Of a stretch of DNA of 64,000 nt, positions 61,102 to 64,000 are shown piece by piece; the first letter of the stretch is position 1; each line of letters opens with the position of its first letter. This stretch comes from Moorena sp. SIOASIH. GTDB lineage: Bacteria > Cyanobacteriota > Cyanobacteriia > Cyanobacteriales > Coleofasciculaceae. The translations under genes were made by a program, and so were the position numbers. The notes beneath the pieces are model-generated. The model did not search any database. It was not told where the DNA came from and was given only the letters and a program-made list of their open reading frames with translations. The DNA is taken from assembly GCF_010671925.1 (NCBI RefSeq), contig NZ_JAAHIH010000005.1:62001-126000 (forward strand), written 5' to 3'.

Positions 61102-63473
61102 CTCAGGGTAATTGGCATAGTTTCCGGAGCAGGAATAACCCTACCAATCAAGGAGCTTTGCTTGTGGCCAAATGTTTTCAACTTCTTGATACATTCATCA
61201 ACGTTTTCAGCTGGAATAGCAGCCAGGAGTCCACCAGAGGTTTGAGGGTCAAATAACAACTGGTATTTGGCTAAATCACCAACCTGGGTAGCATTATTTA
61301 TGTAAATAGCCAGCCGTAAATTTTGAGGGTGTAGGGAACTGGTAATTCCTGCTTGCACGGTTTCTATGGCTCCTGGCAAAATCGGTATGGCATCTAAGTC
61401 TAATTCAACTCCCACTTGGGAGGCTTTTACCATCTCGAACAGGTGTCCGAACAGCCCAAATCCAGTAATGTCAGTGCAGGCTGTTGCGCCGGATTCAAGA
61501 AGGACTTGGGCAGCAGTTTGATTGGAGAGTAACATGGATTCTAGGGCCTGCTCAATCCAGCGACCTTTAGCTTGGTAGCGCATATCAGCTGCAAACAGTG
61601 TTCCTGTACCAATAGCTTTGGTTAGAATCAACACTTGCCCCGGTTTCATCCCACTTTTGCGCAAAAGTTGGTCGGGATGAACTAGCCCGTTGCAGGACAG
61701 ACCAAAGGCTAATTCCGCGCCTTCAGTGGTATGACCACCAATTAAGGGACTCTGACAGTCTTGGAGGATTTTATTGGCTCCCGACATCAATTGATAGAGG
61801 GTTTCCTCGATCTTTTCGTCTGTCCCGTAGGGAATGGTGACGATGGCTAAGGCACTTTGAGGATTTGCTCCCATGGCAAAAATGTCACTCAAACAGTGAT
61901 TGCTGGCAACTTGACCGAAGATATAGGGGTCATCGATCAAGCTACGAAAATAATCGACTGTCTGTACCAGCAGTTGACCGGCTGGCACTTCCAAAACAGC
62001 TGCGTCATCTGGGTCCCCCAATCCAATCATAATATCGGCTCCTCCCATGATCGGCAGCCGTTTGATCACCTTTTCTAGGGTTGTACTACCCACCTTTGAA
62101 CCACAGCCTGCACAGTGCATTTTGGGTTTGCTAATCGGTGATGGCAACAGGGAACTGGAGAGATTGTCTTCTTGTCTTTGGGACTCTTGATCTCCCCTAC
62201 TGCTTGGTTCTTCCGCTTCCATTGACGGTAAATCGTCAAACTTATCCATGAATTTGCGGTCAATTTGGTCTTTCCATAGCCACAGCAGCGGTGAGCGCCA
62301 CTCCAAAAATGACCAAGAAGCGATCGCTTGTTTGTCCCCGGTGCCAATTAAACTTAAATATCGAGCCTGGGGATGGTAAGGGAGCAGTTTTTGCCCTAAG
62401 ACAATCCGTCGCAGGTTTTCAAATAATGGTTTTCCCTGACGAACAGCAAATACCCCAGCTTTAGGCCGCTGGTAGTTTTGCATGGTGGCAATATCTCCAG
62501 TAGCAAAGACATGGGGATGGGAAATCGACTGTAAGGTATCGGCAACAAGAACGAACCCGCGCTCATCGGTGGCTAGTCCTGAGGCTTTAATCCAACTGGG
62601 AGCCGAGGCTTGAGTCACCCAAAAGACATGGTTGCATTCAACTTTTAAGCCAGAGTCACAGATCACCTTGAGGGGTTGGGATTGATCGGCATCAGCAGAT
62701 ATTTGACTCACTTCTTCCCTTAAATGGATTCTAATTCCTCGTTGGAATAAAATTTTTTCTAAGTGACCCCGGACCCAACGATTGTGCTGGGGTAACAGTT
62801 GTGTGCCTCGATGGAATAAATGAATTTGTAACTTATCCGTCGGTTGACCAGCATCGGTTAAAATTCCATGCAATTTTGCTTGCATGTTCAGGGCGAGTTC
62901 TACTCCACCAGCTCCACCCCCAACAATACCCAAGGTGAGAGGGCCCATGGGATTTTGTTCCACCTGGGCAGCGATTTGCTCCCAGGCTGCTAAAAACAGG
63001 GGAACCGGTTTAGCAGGAATCGCATACTTAGCCGCACCAGGTGTTCCAACCGTTGCTGGCGTACTGCCAATATCAATGGATAAATAATCAAAGGCAACAG
63101 GAGGATGATTGGCACAAATGACTTTCTTTTCAGTTAACTCCAGACCAATCGCTTGGTCTAAATATAACTGGGCTTTGGAAAACACCGCCAGACGACGCAA
63201 GTCGATGTGAGCTTCATCGTAGCTGTAAAAACCGGCAACATGACCTGGTAGCATTCCCGAATAGGGGGTGTGGGCATTGTCAGTAATCAGGGTTATACGG
63301 ACACCAGGCAGAGGTTTCATGGCAAACTTTTTGAGAGCGATCGCATGGCTGTGACCACCACCAACTAAGACTAAATCTGTGGTGATCGGTTGAGGAGCTG
63401 GCTGCATGAGACCCGTTGAAAAAATTGAAAAAGCTGTCTTCAGTTTATCTAATTTTGCTTCAATAAAACCCAC
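61080..63473 (-). CDS. selD: Fused FAD-dependent NADH dehydrogenase-like protein and selenide, water dikinase
   Basis: 797 residues. Residues about 28-375 form a pyridine-nucleotide-disulfide-type oxidoreductase (LVLVGGGHSHAIALKKF, LGIVGGGAGGVELALNMQ, HVFATGDIATM). After a linker of about 60 residues, residues about 455-790 are SelD, which makes selenophosphate from selenide and ATP. The catalytic loop CAGCGSKVGSTTLEKV uses Cys, and GLGDPDDAAVLEVP and GGHTTEGAELAFG bind ATP and metal. The two-domain fusion is known in cyanobacteria. The last residues come from a tandem repeat, so the natural end may be a few residues earlier. Whether the product feeds tRNA selenouridine is unknown here. Confidence 0.95.
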   Translation of the reverse strand: MGFIEAKLDKLKTAFSIFSTGLMQPAPQPITTDLVLVGGGHSHAIALKKFAMKPLPGVRITLITDNAHTPYSGMLPGHVAGFYSYDEAHIDLRRLAVFSKAQLYLDQAIGLELTEKKVICANHPPVAFDYLSIDIGSTPATVGTPGAAKYAIPAKPVPLFLAAWEQIAAQVEQNPMGPLTLGIVGGGAGGVELALNMQAKLHGILTDAGQPTDKLQIHLFHRGTQLLPQHNRWVRGHLEKILFQRGIRIHLREEVSQISADADQSQPLKVICDSGLKVECNHVFWVTQASAPSWIKASGLATDERGFVLVADTLQSISHPHVFATGDIATMQNYQRPKAGVFAVRQGKPLFENLRRIVLGQKLLPYHPQARYLSLIGTGDKQAIASWSFLEWRSPLLWLWKDQIDRKFMDKFDDLPSMEAEEPSSRGDQESQRQEDNLSSSLLPSPISKPKMHCAGCGSKVGSTTLEKVIKRLPIMGGADIMIGLGDPDDAAVLEVPAGQLLVQTVDYFRSLIDDPYIFGQVASNHCLSDIFAMGANPQSALAIVTIPYGTDEKIEETLYQLMSGANKILQDCQSPLIGGHTTEGAELAFGLSCNGLVHPDQLLRKSGMKPGQVLILTKAIGTGTLFAADMRYQAKGRWIEQALESMLLSNQTAAQVLLESGATACTDITGFGLFGHLFEMVKASQVGVELDLDAIPILPGAIETVQAGITSSLHPQNLRLAIYINNATQVGDLAKYQLLFDPQTSGGLLAAIPAENVDECIKKLKTFGHKQSSLIGRVIPAPETMPITLRNVECRM

Positions 63474-63702
63474 ATTCTAGACTTGACAGTGTAATACGTA
63501 ATAATCACGCTTTATCTGTGGCTTATAAAACACCGATAGAGCCCAATTAACTATTTATAGGTAAAAAAAATCGCCAAGCTACACAGAATTAGCGTATTAC
63601 TTTAATACTACAACTTGATCGGCGGAATCTGGGATAAAAAAATTAAATTTTTACCTTAGCCAAAGTATAATCTTCACAGTTTGATGATCAAGAAAAAAAA
63701 CA

Positions 63703-64000
63703 ATGAACAAAAAAATCTTACTAGGTTTTATTTTAGTTCTATTACTACCGGTTACTGCCTGTTCCCCTAGCTCCGATTCTACATCCTCGTCTGGAAATGG
63801 GGCTGAGGTGCAATCTTTTACCACTGGAGCAATCCCCGATCAAGATCCTGAAAAGTTACAGCGACTCTACGGCAAGCTTGCAGCTTACCTAGAAGCAGAG
63901 TTAAAGGTTCCGGTAGAATACAAGCCCGTGATTGACTATGCAGCAGCGGTAACAGCTTTTCGGGTGGGGGACTTGGATCTGGTCTGGTTTGGTGGACTGA
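63703..64000 (+). CDS. PhnD-like ABC transporter substrate-binding lipoprotein, 5' part
   Basis: The first 99 residues are visible; the gene runs off the window. Lipoprotein signal ILLGFILVLLLPVTACSPSS with Cys20 as lipid site, then FTTGAIPDQDPEKLQRLYGK and VPVEYKPVIDYAAAVTAFRV, GDLDLVWFGG, the ligand-pocket motifs of phosphate/phosphite/phosphonate-binding proteins. It is divergent from the SelD fusion, 229 bp away. In this superfamily the ligand cannot be predicted from this part; a selenium oxyanion role beside selD is only a thought. Confidence 0.88.
   Translation, partial: MNKKILLGFILVLLLPVTACSPSSDSTSSSGNGAEVQSFTTGAIPDQDPEKLQRLYGKLAAYLEAELKVPVEYKPVIDYAAAVTAFRVGDLDLVWFGGL

Overview
The window is cyanobacterial chromosome. 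It carries oxygenic-photosynthesis genes (psbB-psbT, psbE-psbF-psbL-psbJ with ycf48 and a rubredoxin, ndhC-ndhK-ndhJ, a high-light-inducible protein, a cyAbrB regulator) and frequent GCGATCGC (HIP1) octamers. Composition is moderate in GC, intergenic regions are long, and there is an unusually dense load of short palindromic repeats and IS200/IS605-type (TnpB) elements. Together these suggest a large-genome filamentous cyanobacterium of the Moorena/Coleofasciculales kind. The genus is an inference from style, not a proof.

Layout. 0-10.8 kb: hemC 3' end, glgA, a 1490-aa secreted TPS/haemagglutinin-CHAT fusion protein, a degenerate Ser/Thr kinase with a 7-aa repeat linker, a small DUF6825-like protein and an ABC1/UbiB kinase. 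10.8-13.8 kb: an orphan structured RNA resembling IscB-type omega RNA (HEARO), a tnpB stub, a PP2C phosphatase, queG and a HAD phosphatase. 13.9-24.4 kb: a divergent small-molecule gene cluster. Its minus-strand arm is a D-2-hydroxyacid-dehydrogenase-like protein, a type II dehydroquinase-like protein and an arginase split by a TnpB element. Its plus-strand arm is a DRE-TIM aldolase, an aminotransferase, a FAD dehydrogenase, a phytanoyl-CoA-dioxygenase-like gene with three in-frame stops, and a methyltransferase. 24.8-26.8 kb: a second TnpB element interrupting a small conserved gene. 27.5-33.1 kb: psbB, psbT, nrdR, ftsH and an M23 peptidase. 33.3-35.2 kb: a second HEARO-like RNA with palindromes nested inside it, a small membrane protein and a deleted IS605-type element. 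35.2-43.3 kb: a MoxR ATPase, a large Afp15-like AAA ATPase, 2.5 kb of repeat-rich non-coding DNA and an MscS channel. 43.6-53 kb: hli, sdhB, cyAbrB, a CPBP protease, psbJ/L/F/E, ycf48, rubA and ndhC/K/J. 54-58.9 kb: two family 2A encapsulin shell genes flanking a cysteine desulfurase that has a long disordered N-terminal extension. 59.8-64 kb: a Uma2 nuclease-like protein, a fused FAD-oxidoreductase/SelD, and the 5' end of a PhnD-like binding protein.

Two systems stand out. The first is the encapsulin module at 54-58.9 kb: a sulfur-storage type nanocompartment (family 2A shell with cysteine desulfurase cargo) with two different shell genes and inverted repeats around the first shell gene and the cargo. 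The second is the 14-24 kb cluster. It looks like an uncharacterised biosynthetic pathway in which two enzyme-fold proteins have lost canonical catalytic residues and two further genes are broken, one by a TnpB insertion and one by nonsense codons.

Overlaid on everything is a layered ecology of small repeats. At 33.4-34.1 kb one palindrome sits inside another, which sits inside another, which sits inside a structured RNA. Several MITE-like elements have readable target duplications, and a hairpin family shows compensatory stem changes. No rRNA, tRNA or CRISPR array was recognised.
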